Shown: piece after piece, positions 35,427 to 43,739 of the stretch
Layout: each line of letters starts with the position of its first letter
Numbering within the stretch: position 1 is the stretch's first letter
DNA from: Phycisphaerales bacterium
GTDB taxonomy: Bacteria; Planctomycetota; Phycisphaerae; Phycisphaerales; UBA1924
Direction of reading: 5' to 3'
Assembly: GCA_029260315.1 (NCBI GenBank)
Contig: JAJDDM010000080.1
Coordinates: 52,331 to 116,330, forward strand
DNA length: 64,000 nucleotides
Notes under the pieces: model-generated
Seen by the model: the letters and a program-made list of their open reading frames with translations, nothing else
Told to the model about the DNA's origin: nothing
The model's database searches: none
Made by a program: the position numbers and the translations under genes

Positions 35427-35945
35427 ATGGAAAACACCATCAAGCGCTTGGCGATGTCGGTCCTGCCCTCCCCGATCCTCTATAGGCTCTGGCACCTTCG
35501 GCGTCGCTCCAGGCCAAGAACCGCCGACGCCAACGCCAAGGATCAGCGGGTCATCCCCATCTGCGATGGCGCGTACCTGGAAGTGTATTGGACGGATGCC
35601 CCGCTGGGCAGCGGCCCGTGCGTGTCGATGTTCGTCCTGCGCGAGGAGGTGATGCGGATCGACTGTCTGGGCGGCGACGCGGGGCACATGCACCTGAATC
35701 CGGTGCAGCAGGGCTTGCTGGTCGGGTGGGGGACGACGCCGCGGATCTTCTTTCCGCCCGAGAGCAGCGAGCGTCAGATCGATCGGGCGGTGTTCGAGGT
35801 CGGGATGAACACGCCGATGGCGTTGCAGTCCAATCAACTCGCCCGTGTGCGAGGCTTCACGATCAATAAGAAGAAGCTCGAGGACGCCGCGCAGGAAATG
35901 AGAGCCTTTATGGAAGAGCTCGTCGCGAGTCATGCGTCCGAATGA
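35427..35945 (+). CDS. Conserved hypothetical protein in glycan operon
   Basis: 172 residues, not recognised. The N-terminal 30 residues are basic (LYRLWHLRRRSRPR). The rest looks like a small alpha/beta domain: YLEVYWTDAPLGSGPCVSMF, MRIDCLGGDAGHMHLNPVQQ and TTPRIFFPPES. The His-Met-His-Leu-Asn stretch and conserved-looking glycines suggest a binding site, but none can be named. No signal peptide or membrane helix. It lies 14 bases after the Gfo/Idh/MocA gene and overlaps the flippase by 14 bases, so it is expressed with the polysaccharide genes. Confidence 0.7.
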   Translation: MENTIKRLAMSVLPSPILYRLWHLRRRSRPRTADANAKDQRVIPICDGAYLEVYWTDAPLGSGPCVSMFVLREEVMRIDCLGGDAGHMHLNPVQQGLLVGWGTTPRIFFPPESSERQIDRAVFEVGMNTPMALQSNQLARVRGFTINKKKLEDAAQEMRAFMEELVASHASE

Positions 35946-37464
35946 GCCATCCAGTATCGCCGGCAAACCCGCCGGCAGGCTTGTCAGCAACCTCCTGTTT
36001 CTCATGGGTGGGGAGGCGATCAGCAAGCTGCTGACGCTGGCGGCGATCGCGTTCATGGCGCGGATCGCCGGGCCGGTGGGATTCGGCTACCTCGAGTTCG
36101 CGGCGTCGCTTGTGCTGGTTGTCGGGCTGCTGCTGCACCAGGGTTTCGGGCTGTACGGCGCACGCGAGATCGCCCGCGATCCGTCGTCGACGGGGCGGCT
36201 GGTCGCGGAGATCACCTCGATCCGGTTCGTGCTCGCCCTGCTCGCCTATGGCGGGCTCTATCTGCTCGTGCGACTGATGGACCGCCCGCCGGCCCTCGAA
36301 CGGCTGATCCTGCTCTACGGCCTGAGCCTGCTTGTGATGCCCTGGATGCTCCAGTGGGTCTTTCAGGGGCACGAGCGGATGCGGGCGGTCGCCGCGCTCC
36401 AGATCGCGCGCCAGGTCGTGTTCGCGGGGGTCGTCTTCCTGTTCCTGCGGGATCCGGACGCGCTGTGGCCCGCGGCGATCGGCGAGATCACGGGCGTGGC
36501 CAGCGTGGCGATTATCTCATTCTGGCTTTATTGGCGTCACTTCGGTGGCGCAATCCCGCCGCCGGCGCGGGTCTCGATGCGGGTGGCGCGGGCCGGGGCT
36601 GTGATCGGGCTGAGCCGAATCTTCTGGTCGACGCGGATCTTCGGGGCGACGGTCGTCGTCGGGCTGATCGCCGCCGAGCAGGACGTCGGCTTCTTTGGCG
36701 CTGCGATGCGCCTACTGGTTGGTTTGTACGTCTTCGTCTGGCTCTATTACATCAACCTGCTCCCGTCCCTGTCGCGTGCGTGCCACGGCACGACAGGCGG
36801 GGCGTCGCTGCAACGGCTCGTCGATCGGTCGATGCACGCAGTCGGCTGGCTGGGAGTGAGCGCCGGGGCGCTGGGAGTGCTGCTGTCTCCGCTGGCCATC
36901 CGGCTGGCCTACGGCGGCGAGTTCGCCCCGGCAGCGCCGGCATTGCAGTTCCTGGCGCTGGTCTGCGTCCTGGCGGCCATCCACGGGCACTATCGCTTCG
37001 CGCTGATCGCCGCCAACCGTGAGCGCGATGAGATGTTGACCTCGGCCCTCGGCACCCTCGTCTCGCTTCCCCTGATCCCCGTGGGTTACTTCACCTTGGG
37101 CGTGAGCGGGGCCGCTCTGGCGCTGGTTGGCGGCGAGGTCGCGATCTGGATCAGCTCCTGGGTGCTCTGTCATCGGCGATTGCGGTTGGGGGGCGAGGCG
37201 AGCTTCCTGGTTCGCCCGGTCGCCTGCGTCGCGCTTCTCGCGGGCATTTTCTGGGCTCTCCCGGAGCAGACTTCGCTGGTTGCGCAGGTCGCCCTCGCGG
37301 CGATCGTGCTGGGGGTCGGCGCGTTCGTCATCGATCCAATGGTCCGGCGGGGCGCGACGGGCATGGTCTTGCGGTGGCGTGATCGTCCGAAGGGGCAGCG
37401 TGACGAGCTTCTCTGCGCTGGAGTGGCTGACGGGGATGAAGTTGATCGCGACAGCTCGCCGTAG
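35932..37464 (+). CDS. Wzx-type oligosaccharide flippase (MATE/MOP superfamily)
   Basis: 510 residues and about 12-14 membrane helices. VSNLLFLMGGEAISKLLTLA and ARIAGPVGFGYLEFAASLV open the protein as in RfbX/Wzx flippases; GFGLYGAREIARDPSSTGRL is a conserved cytoplasmic loop. It should move lipid-linked repeat units across the inner membrane and is the last gene of the tightly coupled run that starts at 27067. No partner Wzy polymerase is recognisable as such, although the GT-C-like proteins nearby are also polytopic. The start overlaps the previous gene by 14 bases. Confidence 0.88.
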   Translation: MRPNEPSSIAGKPAGRLVSNLLFLMGGEAISKLLTLAAIAFMARIAGPVGFGYLEFAASLVLVVGLLLHQGFGLYGAREIARDPSSTGRLVAEITSIRFVLALLAYGGLYLLVRLMDRPPALERLILLYGLSLLVMPWMLQWVFQGHERMRAVAALQIARQVVFAGVVFLFLRDPDALWPAAIGEITGVASVAIISFWLYWRHFGGAIPPPARVSMRVARAGAVIGLSRIFWSTRIFGATVVVGLIAAEQDVGFFGAAMRLLVGLYVFVWLYYINLLPSLSRACHGTTGGASLQRLVDRSMHAVGWLGVSAGALGVLLSPLAIRLAYGGEFAPAAPALQFLALVCVLAAIHGHYRFALIAANRERDEMLTSALGTLVSLPLIPVGYFTLGVSGAALALVGGEVAIWISSWVLCHRRLRLGGEASFLVRPVACVALLAGIFWALPEQTSLVAQVALAAIVLGVGAFVIDPMVRRGATGMVLRWRDRPKGQRDELLCAGVADGDEVDRDSSP

Positions 37465-37490
37465 GTGTTCATTCAAGGAGCGCTTGTGCT

Positions 37491-38978
37491 CTAGGGATCT
37501 GGCGTGGCGGGTTCGGGCGTCGCGTCGCGAACATAGATCCGTATCGCGCCGTCCCCGATGGTTCCGGGGAGTACCGTGACTCGCTTGTAGTCGCTGCGCA
37601 GGTGCGCGAACAGGTCGGGCGTGCCCGACGCGAGGGGGTTCTCGAGCGTGACCATCAGCCACACGCGGTTTCCATGTCCCTCGATCGACCGGAGCTCGTC
37701 GAGATCGCTCGCCACGGTGAAGTCGGGGTCGTAGTAGTGCCGCATCGCGAATCCCGCGTGGGCGATAGCGACCACCCGATCCTCCGGCCCGGCGAGGCGT
37801 TCGAGCTCTCGAATCGCGCCGAGATAGTCCTGTTTCGGGACTCGGTAGTAACGCAAGAGCGGCACGCATGCGATCACGACGATTGCCAGGCCAGCGCCGA
37901 ACTCGACGGTCGCCGCGCGTCGCGCGGACAGGCGGATCACCGATCTGGTGATCCAGCGGACCAGGGGCATGGCCGTGTGTGCCGCGACCATGTACCCAAG
38001 CGGCAGGGCGAGCAGGAAGTAGCGGGGATGGACGCCGGCGTCGAGCGCGATGATGGTGAACGCGGACACTGCAAGAGGGGTCGCAAGCAACGCGAAGGCG
38101 ACGGGTTGTCGGCGGACGAAGAGGAGCGTGCCCAGTGAGCCGAGGACGGCGCCGGTAATGACGCCCGCCCAGCCACCGAAGCCGGCTCGGAGCCCGGCCA
38201 GGAGTTCGGGCAGGAGCGAGGTGACCCGCGGGCCGTGGCTCGGGGTTCTCGCCTCGCCGAGGACGTAGCGGAGAGCGTCGGGAATGAGAGGGGCAAAGAG
38301 CGTCGCAACTGCGAGGCCCGAGAGAACCGACAGCCAGATGACATGGGCAATCGTCGGACCACCAGTCTCTCCTCGCCGACGCCGCATCCAGGTGACGGCC
38401 AGAGCGACCGGCATCTGACCCGCGAGAACAAACAGCCCGAACGGGTGGGCGTAGGTTGCGAGGGCAGCGAGAACGATGTACGCAGCCGCCGTGGTCCTGC
38501 GCATTCGTTCAAGAAGTGCGAGGAGCCGCTCGGTCGCGAGGATCGCAAAGAAGAGATAGGTGGTGTAACCGCGGGCATCCTGTGAGAAGAAGACGTGGTG
38601 GTAGGAGGCGGCCAGCAGGAAGGCAGCGAGAGTCGCGCTCGCCGGCGGCAGGCAGCGGCGCGACAGGGCGTAGAAGGCAAGGACGCCGGCGACGCCGAAG
38701 AGGGCCGCCGGGAATCGGATGGCCCAGGCGCTCTCGCCGAGGACGAGGATCCCGGTATGGGCCATCAACTCGTACAGGGGATTGGGAAAGAAGATGGGAA
38801 AGGTCGTGAGAGTCTCGAGGAAGGGTTTTCGATAGCCCCGCAGGGCCGACACCTCATCGAGCCAGAGCTGGGAGTCGAGGTGATAGAACCGCAGCGTCGC
38901 CGCGAGGGCGAGAAGGACCGCCAGGACGATCCAGGTCCATCGCGAGGTGTCGGGCGACTCGCTCTCAGCGGGCGTCAT
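37491..38978 (-). CDS. Polytopic membrane glycosyltransferase-like protein (GT39/PMT type)
   Basis: 495 residues, about 11 membrane helices. RFYHLDSQLWLDEVSALRGY puts the Asp-Glu pair in the first external loop, the GT-C catalytic position. FPNPLYELMAHTGILVLGES and SYHHVFFSQDARGYTTYLFF are typical of the mannosyltransferase-like family. The C-terminal 100 residues form a soluble domain with YYRVPKQDYLGAIRELERLA. It shares architecture with 23653-25458 and probably glycosylates a lipid-linked or protein acceptor in the periplasm. It is on the opposite strand, convergent with the flippase gene. Confidence 0.78.
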   Translation of the reverse strand: MTPAESESPDTSRWTWIVLAVLLALAATLRFYHLDSQLWLDEVSALRGYRKPFLETLTTFPIFFPNPLYELMAHTGILVLGESAWAIRFPAALFGVAGVLAFYALSRRCLPPASATLAAFLLAASYHHVFFSQDARGYTTYLFFAILATERLLALLERMRRTTAAAYIVLAALATYAHPFGLFVLAGQMPVALAVTWMRRRRGETGGPTIAHVIWLSVLSGLAVATLFAPLIPDALRYVLGEARTPSHGPRVTSLLPELLAGLRAGFGGWAGVITGAVLGSLGTLLFVRRQPVAFALLATPLAVSAFTIIALDAGVHPRYFLLALPLGYMVAAHTAMPLVRWITRSVIRLSARRAATVEFGAGLAIVVIACVPLLRYYRVPKQDYLGAIRELERLAGPEDRVVAIAHAGFAMRHYYDPDFTVASDLDELRSIEGHGNRVWLMVTLENPLASGTPDLFAHLRSDYKRVTVLPGTIGDGAIRIYVRDATPEPATPDP

Positions 38979-39082
38979 GGCTCCACTTTATCGTCAGTCG
39001 GCCTGCGACCCGCCAAATGTCCGCTTGGAAGAAGGCGCATCCCATCCCGGCGGATCCCGTGAGAGCGGGATATCCCCGCCTG

Positions 39083-39088
39083 TATACT
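39083..39088 (+). promoter_or_regulatory. Possible -10 box upstream of the GT2 gene
   Basis: TATACT lies 17 bases before the ATG at 39106, in the 127-base divergent gap. It is a good match to TATAAT, but I find no convincing -35 box at the right distance. Confidence 0.3.
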
Positions 39089-39105
39089 GGCAGAAGAGTC
39101 AGTTG

Positions 39106-39843
39106 ATGCCGACCGAACCGTCGATACACCCAGCAGGTCTCGCCGAATCCCAGGGGGAGTGCTTGAGCACCGATCGGGTCTTCATCGTGATCGCCGCCTA
39201 CAACGAGTCGGCCACCATCCGGGGCGTGGTCGAACGCCTGCTGACGCGTTATCGGAGTGTCGTCGTTGTCGACGACGCCTCCACCGACGGGACAAGCTTG
39301 AGGCTCGCGGGCCTTGACGTCCAGATCCTTCGGCACGTTCTCAACCGCGGGCAGGGCGCGGCCCTCCAGACCGGCATCGAATACGCCCTCAAGATGGGAG
39401 TGACGGTGATCGTGACCTTCGATGCCGACGGACAGCACGACGAGCAGGATATCCCAGCGCTGGTCGAGCCGATCGTCCGCGGCGAATGCGACGTGTGCCT
39501 CGGATCAAGATTCCTCGGCAAGGCGCACGACATCCCCCGCTGGCGCTGGCTGACCCTCAAGGGAGGCGTCCTGTTCACGCGCGTCGTCCACGGTATCCGG
39601 ACGACCGACGTCCACAACGGCCTGCGAGCGTTCTCGAGGAGCGCAGCGGCGTCGATCCGGATCACCATGGATCGCATGGCCCACGCCTCGGAAATCCTGG
39701 AGCAACTGAAGACACGCAGGCTTCGCTTCAAGGAGGTGCCGGTGAACGTCTATTACTCCGCCCACAGCTTGGAGAAGGGGCAGAGCTCGTGGAACGCGCT
39801 GCGGATCGCTCTGCAGATGATCTATAAGAAGATCGCCGGATGA
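39106..39843 (+). CDS. GT2 glycosyltransferase, dolichol-phosphate-mannose-synthase type
   Basis: 245 residues. RVFIVIAAYNESATIRGVVE, VVVVDDASTDGT, RGQGAALQTGIEYALKMG and TFDADGQHDEQDI (with the DxD) match DPM1/undecaprenyl-phosphate glycosyltransferases, which charge a polyprenyl phosphate with a sugar for use by GT-C enzymes. That fits the GT-C-like genes on both sides. Start ATG 39106 is chosen; a TTG at 39163 directly after AGGGGGAG is an alternative that would start just before the domain. It overlaps the DUF2304 gene by four bases. Confidence 0.88.
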   Translation: MPTEPSIHPAGLAESQGECLSTDRVFIVIAAYNESATIRGVVERLLTRYRSVVVVDDASTDGTSLRLAGLDVQILRHVLNRGQGAALQTGIEYALKMGVTVIVTFDADGQHDEQDIPALVEPIVRGECDVCLGSRFLGKAHDIPRWRWLTLKGGVLFTRVVHGIRTTDVHNGLRAFSRSAAASIRITMDRMAHASEILEQLKTRRLRFKEVPVNVYYSAHSLEKGQSSWNALRIALQMIYKKIAG

Positions 39844-40214
39844 ATCTGTTCCAGCTCATCGCGGTGCCGCTGCTCGGGCTGCTCTTTCTGCGGTCGGTGC
39901 TGGTGTTTCTTCGCGGGCGGGGCTCGCGGCGGGTCGCGCTCGCGTCGGCGGTGATCTGGCTCGCCGGCGGCGTATTCATCATCAAGCCCGAGTGGACGAT
40001 GCGAGTCGCCGAGTTGCTGGGGATCGGGCGCGGCGCCGACCTCGTGCTCTACGGCGTGGCGATCCTGTTCTTCGCGAGCATCTTCTACTACCACGAGCGG
40101 CTCAGGAACCTGGACGCCCAGCTGACCAGGATCGTGCGGGATCTGGCGATCACGAATGCGAAGCACGGATCGGAGCTGCTCGACGACACGAACCCAGAGG
40201 ATCCCAAAGACTGA
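39840..40214 (+). CDS. DUF2304 family small membrane protein
   Basis: 124 residues with three hydrophobic segments (LFQLIAVPLLGLLFLRSVLV, VALASAVIWLAGGVFIIKP, LVLYGVAILFFASIFYYH) followed by a short coiled-coil-like tail. This is the DUF2304 pattern, a family regularly encoded directly after DPM1-type GT2 enzymes, perhaps as a membrane partner. ATGA overlap with the GT2 gene supports co-translation. Confidence 0.82.
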   Translation: MNLFQLIAVPLLGLLFLRSVLVFLRGRGSRRVALASAVIWLAGGVFIIKPEWTMRVAELLGIGRGADLVLYGVAILFFASIFYYHERLRNLDAQLTRIVRDLAITNAKHGSELLDDTNPEDPKD

Positions 40215-40258
40215 TCCCAGGGGATTGAGGCTCGCCGATCCGGTTGCAAAGTGCCGAG

Positions 40259-41653
40259 TTACACGGTGACGCGGCGTCGGTCCTTCCACAGATTCCAATA
40301 GAACGTCAGCGCAATGAGAATCAAGAGCGGGTAGAACGGCATCAGATACCTGTGCTCGCTCCAGAACAGCAGCGACTGGGCATACTGGGCCGCGATCCAG
40401 TAGGGCAGGAAAACGAATGGGTTATGGCGCGCCGTGAAGCTGAGCACGACGCCCAGGAGTATGACACCGACGTGAAAGGCGTAGAAGGCGATGTTGCCGG
40501 CGACGAGGACGGGGGCGAGCGGCGACGAGGCGAGCTGCGACAATATCGGCGGTTTGTTAAATAGCGCGATGGTCTTGAGTACGAACGACAAGGCCTGCTC
40601 GGCCGGCTGGAACATGTAGTTCTTCATGCCCTCGATCAGCGGGCTCGCGGGCAACGGCCGCGCTCGCCAGGGGTCATAGATCTCTCCGAGCCACGAGTGC
40701 TCGCCAGGGTCGCCGGTCGGCGGGGCGATCTCGGGCACGGGCAGGCCGCGAGCGAGCGCCTCGCGGTGGTAGGCCACATAGAGCTGTGGGTAGTCGTAGC
40801 CTCCCTCCTGGAATCCCGGGCCGAATGGAACATACTGCCGGGGCGTCAGCGGGATCGACGAGTGATAGAACAGGTCCGTGCTCTTGGTGGTCAGCGGGAT
40901 GAACTCGCCGGTGACCCGGTAGTTCCTGACCGTCCAGGGAGAGAGCAACGCCAGGAAGACGCAGCCCATCACCGCCGCGGGTCCGATGTATCGTCTGAAG
41001 TCCCTGACGACGTACGCCAAGGCAGTCATGAGCATGATCGGAAAGGCGGCCTCTCGGATATAGACCGCCAGGCCGAGGATCACGCCCACCTTGAAAAACT
41101 CTCGATATCCCGGCGAGCGATTCCAGAGCACGAACACGACCCACAGGAGCATCGACGCGAGCGTCATGTCCGACACCATCGCCGACGCGTGTTTAATTGT
41201 CTGCGGATGGGCCGCGATGAGAATCGGCGTGAGCGCGATGGCGAAGGGCGGGAATCCGTCCTTGACCTTGTCGAGGAGAAAGAACAGGCTCACGAAGAGG
41301 AACACGACCTGGAAGACCATCAGGGGGCGGAGTGTGTCGAAGGCGCGAAAGCTGGCGGCGACGAGCAGGGGAATCGCTAGCATGTGCTTCACGATCGGCG
41401 TGCCGTCGGGTTGGCTGAGTCTCCCATGCTCCAGAATGCCCTCGGCGAGCATGCCGTAGCCGTAGGTGTCGCCGAACTTGCCGGAACGCATGCGCTCGGC
41501 GATCGAGAGATCGTCGTTGCCAAGTTGAGGCATCACATACGACTGGAACGCGAACGAGCCGGCGAGCACGAACAGGCAGCAGCAGGAGACGAGCCCCGCG
41601 AGTCGCCCGCGTGTCAGGCCCCGCCCGCTCTCGGTGGCGGTCGCGGAGCTCAT
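40259..41653 (-). CDS. Polytopic membrane protein, GT-C glycosyltransferase-like
   Basis: 464 residues with about 10 membrane helices. LPQLGNDDLSIAERM-like sequence (QLGNDDLSIAERMRSGKFGD) places acidic residues in the first external loop, as in GT-C enzymes, and SPWTVRNYRVTGEFIPLTTK is a motif seen in the GT39/PMT-like group. The last helices (FYAFHVGVILLGVVLSF, SLLFWSEHRYLMPFYPLLIL) include HRYLMPFYP, common to this family. I prefer ATG 41653, which has GGAG 7 bases upstream; a TTG at 41665 would add four residues. Confidence 0.75.
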   Translation of the reverse strand: MSSATATESGRGLTRGRLAGLVSCCCLFVLAGSFAFQSYVMPQLGNDDLSIAERMRSGKFGDTYGYGMLAEGILEHGRLSQPDGTPIVKHMLAIPLLVAASFRAFDTLRPLMVFQVVFLFVSLFFLLDKVKDGFPPFAIALTPILIAAHPQTIKHASAMVSDMTLASMLLWVVFVLWNRSPGYREFFKVGVILGLAVYIREAAFPIMLMTALAYVVRDFRRYIGPAAVMGCVFLALLSPWTVRNYRVTGEFIPLTTKSTDLFYHSSIPLTPRQYVPFGPGFQEGGYDYPQLYVAYHREALARGLPVPEIAPPTGDPGEHSWLGEIYDPWRARPLPASPLIEGMKNYMFQPAEQALSFVLKTIALFNKPPILSQLASSPLAPVLVAGNIAFYAFHVGVILLGVVLSFTARHNPFVFLPYWIAAQYAQSLLFWSEHRYLMPFYPLLILIALTFYWNLWKDRRRVTV

Positions 41654-41787
41654 CGGAGGCTCCAAACTGTGCGGCGCATGATGGCGATTCTCATGACAGA
41701 CTCACGACGCCACTGGGCTCATGCCAAACCGGGGACAGGACCTCGCTGGCCGGCGGGCTTGTGCCGGTGGTGTGCCATTGCGAGTTC

Positions 41788-43002
41788 TCATTGCTGGCGT
41801 TCCTGAATGGATGATTCGAACTTGGATCCTCCAATCTCATGGAACAAGTCGATGAGTTGCCGTGCCGATCGCTCCCAGGAGAACGCCCCGGCCCGTCGAA
41901 CGCTTCGTGCCCGCAGCTCTCCGCGATACGAATCGTCGCTCAGCACACGCCGAAGGGCGTCGGCGATCGACTCGACGTCCGATGGATCGAACAGATGCCC
42001 GGCGCCGTCGAGCACCTCCGGGAGAGAGCCGCGGTCGCTGGCGAGTACCGCGGCGCCGCAGGACATCGCCTCGACGACCGGCAGACCGAATCCCTCGAGA
42101 AACGACGGCAGGACGAACGCCTGGGCCGCCCCGTACAAATGCACGAGATCGTCGTCGGGGACGTAGCCAAGAAACTCCACCGATTCTCCCAAGGAGAGTC
42201 GTTCGATCTGGCCGCTCAGCTCCTCGTGGCATGTGCGGAACGCGTCGCCGGCGTCGTCGCCGACCAAGAGGAGACGGACGTCGGAATGCCCCGGCTCTCG
42301 GACAACGCGGGCGAAGGCCGAGATCAGCGAGTCCAGATTCTTGTGCGGGCTGATGCCCCCGACATAAAGAAGATACCGTTTCCCGTCATGGACCCCGTAG
42401 CGGCGCAGCACTCCCTGGTCGATCCGCGGCTCGCCGGCCTGCGATGCGAAGAGCTCCGCCGCGGCCTCCGAGATCGCGCACACCTTCTCGGTCGGGAACC
42501 CGTAGAGGCGCATCAGGCCTTCCTTCGATGCCTTGGAGACGGTGATGACGCGAGCCGAGCGCCTCGCCGCGAGACGACACTTGATATTCCAGAACAGCCG
42601 GCTGCGCCGGGTCTCGAAGATCAGCCGTGGCAGCGTCTCGGCGATCACGTCGTGGAATGCGACCACGCAGGGAACAGGGCGCGCGACCGGAAAATACGAG
42701 TAGACCGCCGGGAAGAACATGACGTCCAGTGCTTCCCCCGCGACCGCCCGGCGCATCGCCATCATGTCGGCGATGGAGCGCCGCCCGCTCGCCGACGCCG
42801 CCTCCGTCGCGGCTTGCGAGGTCTTTCCCGTGACGACCCGCCAGCCGCCCGGGAACGCTGCGCCGTCAGCGGTCTGGCTGTCGGCGAAGAGCACGAACTC
42901 ATCGTCGGTCTCCAGGCGCGCCATCGCGCCGAGTAGCTCTCGCACGAATCGCCCGAATCCTCGTCGGTTCATCCAGCAGGTTGCATCGATGCCGATTCTC
43001 AT
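41788..43002 (-). CDS. Glycosyltransferase family 4
   Basis: 404 residues. MRIGIDATCWMNRRGFGRFV opens the GT-B fold as in mannosyltransferase-like GT4 enzymes; YLLYVGGISPHKNLDSLISA begins the donor-binding half and SFLEGFGLPVVEAMSCGAAV carries the E-x7-E motif. GTPEV-like GSLPEVLDGAGHLFDPSD follows. It should add a sugar (often mannose in this group) to a glycan on the cytoplasmic side. The frame extends upstream to 43314, but that part is Arg/Ser-rich and covers a strong hairpin; GGAG 4 bases before ATG 43002 decides the start. Confidence 0.88.
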   Translation of the reverse strand: MRIGIDATCWMNRRGFGRFVRELLGAMARLETDDEFVLFADSQTADGAAFPGGWRVVTGKTSQAATEAASASGRRSIADMMAMRRAVAGEALDVMFFPAVYSYFPVARPVPCVVAFHDVIAETLPRLIFETRRSRLFWNIKCRLAARRSARVITVSKASKEGLMRLYGFPTEKVCAISEAAAELFASQAGEPRIDQGVLRRYGVHDGKRYLLYVGGISPHKNLDSLISAFARVVREPGHSDVRLLLVGDDAGDAFRTCHEELSGQIERLSLGESVEFLGYVPDDDLVHLYGAAQAFVLPSFLEGFGLPVVEAMSCGAAVLASDRGSLPEVLDGAGHLFDPSDVESIADALRRVLSDDSYRGELRARSVRRAGAFSWERSARQLIDLFHEIGGSKFESSIQERQQ

Positions 43003-43258
43003 GTCACTCCACACATGCCCGGGCCAGATGAACTTTATCAGATCCCGATGCGTTGCGGCGCTCGATCGTCGTCTCGCCAGTCGCAGCAGGGTGCCCACGT
43101 CCGGTGCGCCACCAAGCCCGAAGCGCCCAGCAAGTTCGAGATCGCAGCTTACTGAATGAGCGACGATGGCGGCTGGCTCGGGCCGGCTGCGTCGGAACTC
43201 TCCAGCACCAAACCGCCGCGACCTACTTGCCAACGTGGGGGCAGGGATTGAGAGGCCC

Positions 43259-43306
43259 AAACGCCCCGGCACGGGTGCCGGGGCGTTTGCAGAGCGAGGT
43301 CGCTCT
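43259..43306 (-). terminator. Tandem hairpins, probable terminator of the 43338-45325 operon
   Basis: Two hairpins lie in the 335-base gap. AGAGCGA-GG-TCGCTCT (43291-43306) comes first on the minus strand after the stop at 43338, then the very stable AAACGCCCCGGCAC-GG-GTGCCGGGGCGTTT (43259-43288, up to 14 bp). Only three T residues follow. The rest of the gap up to the glycosyltransferase start at 43002 holds nothing I recognise. Confidence 0.6.
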
Positions 43307-43337
43307 CTCCTCAATCAGAACACATCAGCCCTGGATC

Positions 43338-43739
43338 TCAACAGCCCTGGGCGAACAGATCCAGGTATCCGAAGAAGTCATCGGCGTCGCAGTCGCCGTC
43401 CTGGTCGATGTCGCAAACCGCGAGGTTGCCGCCGGCGAACGCATCGAGATAGTCAAAGAAGTCATCCGCGTCGGCGTCACCATCGCCGTCGAGGTCGGCC
43501 CCGCAGCCCGGGTCGCCCTCGCCGAAGTTGGCCCAGAACCCGCCCTGGAGGCTGAACCCGCCGCCGGTCATGACCTGGTCCATCGCGTCCGGCTGCCCGA
43601 CGGTCCCCTGGAAGGAGAATCCCGCGCCGGTCGAGGTCTCGCTGACCCCGCCGTCAACGGTGAACCAGGTCATCGAAAACGGCTGGGCGGAGGCGGAGGC
43701 CGCGCACAGCGCGATCAGAATGCACGCAATCCGGTTCAT
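43338..43739 (-). CDS. Small secreted protein with GC-type dockerin-like tail
   Basis: 133 residues. Signal peptide MNRIACILIALCAASASAQP. The middle (GGVSETSTGAGFSFQGTVGQ, then MTGGGFSLQGGFWANF) is a beta-rich motif found in many planctomycete exported proteins. The C-terminus has two acidic calcium-loop-like repeats, DLDGDGDADADDFFDYLDAF and DIDQDGDCDADDFFGYLDLF, ending in Gly-Cys; this is the dockerin-like anchor typical of Phycisphaerae. The start overlaps the stop of the upstream S74 gene (TGATG), so both are one transcript. It ends 32 bases before the hairpins at 43259-43306. Confidence 0.85.
   Translation of the reverse strand: MNRIACILIALCAASASAQPFSMTWFTVDGGVSETSTGAGFSFQGTVGQPDAMDQVMTGGGFSLQGGFWANFGEGDPGCGADLDGDGDADADDFFDYLDAFAGGNLAVCDIDQDGDCDADDFFGYLDLFAQGC

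Noticed and set aside
43003..43314. N-terminal extension of the GT4 gene at 41788-43002
   Set aside because: The extension would run through a strong hairpin and reads as low-quality Arg/Ser/Pro sequence; GGAG before ATG 43002 is better.
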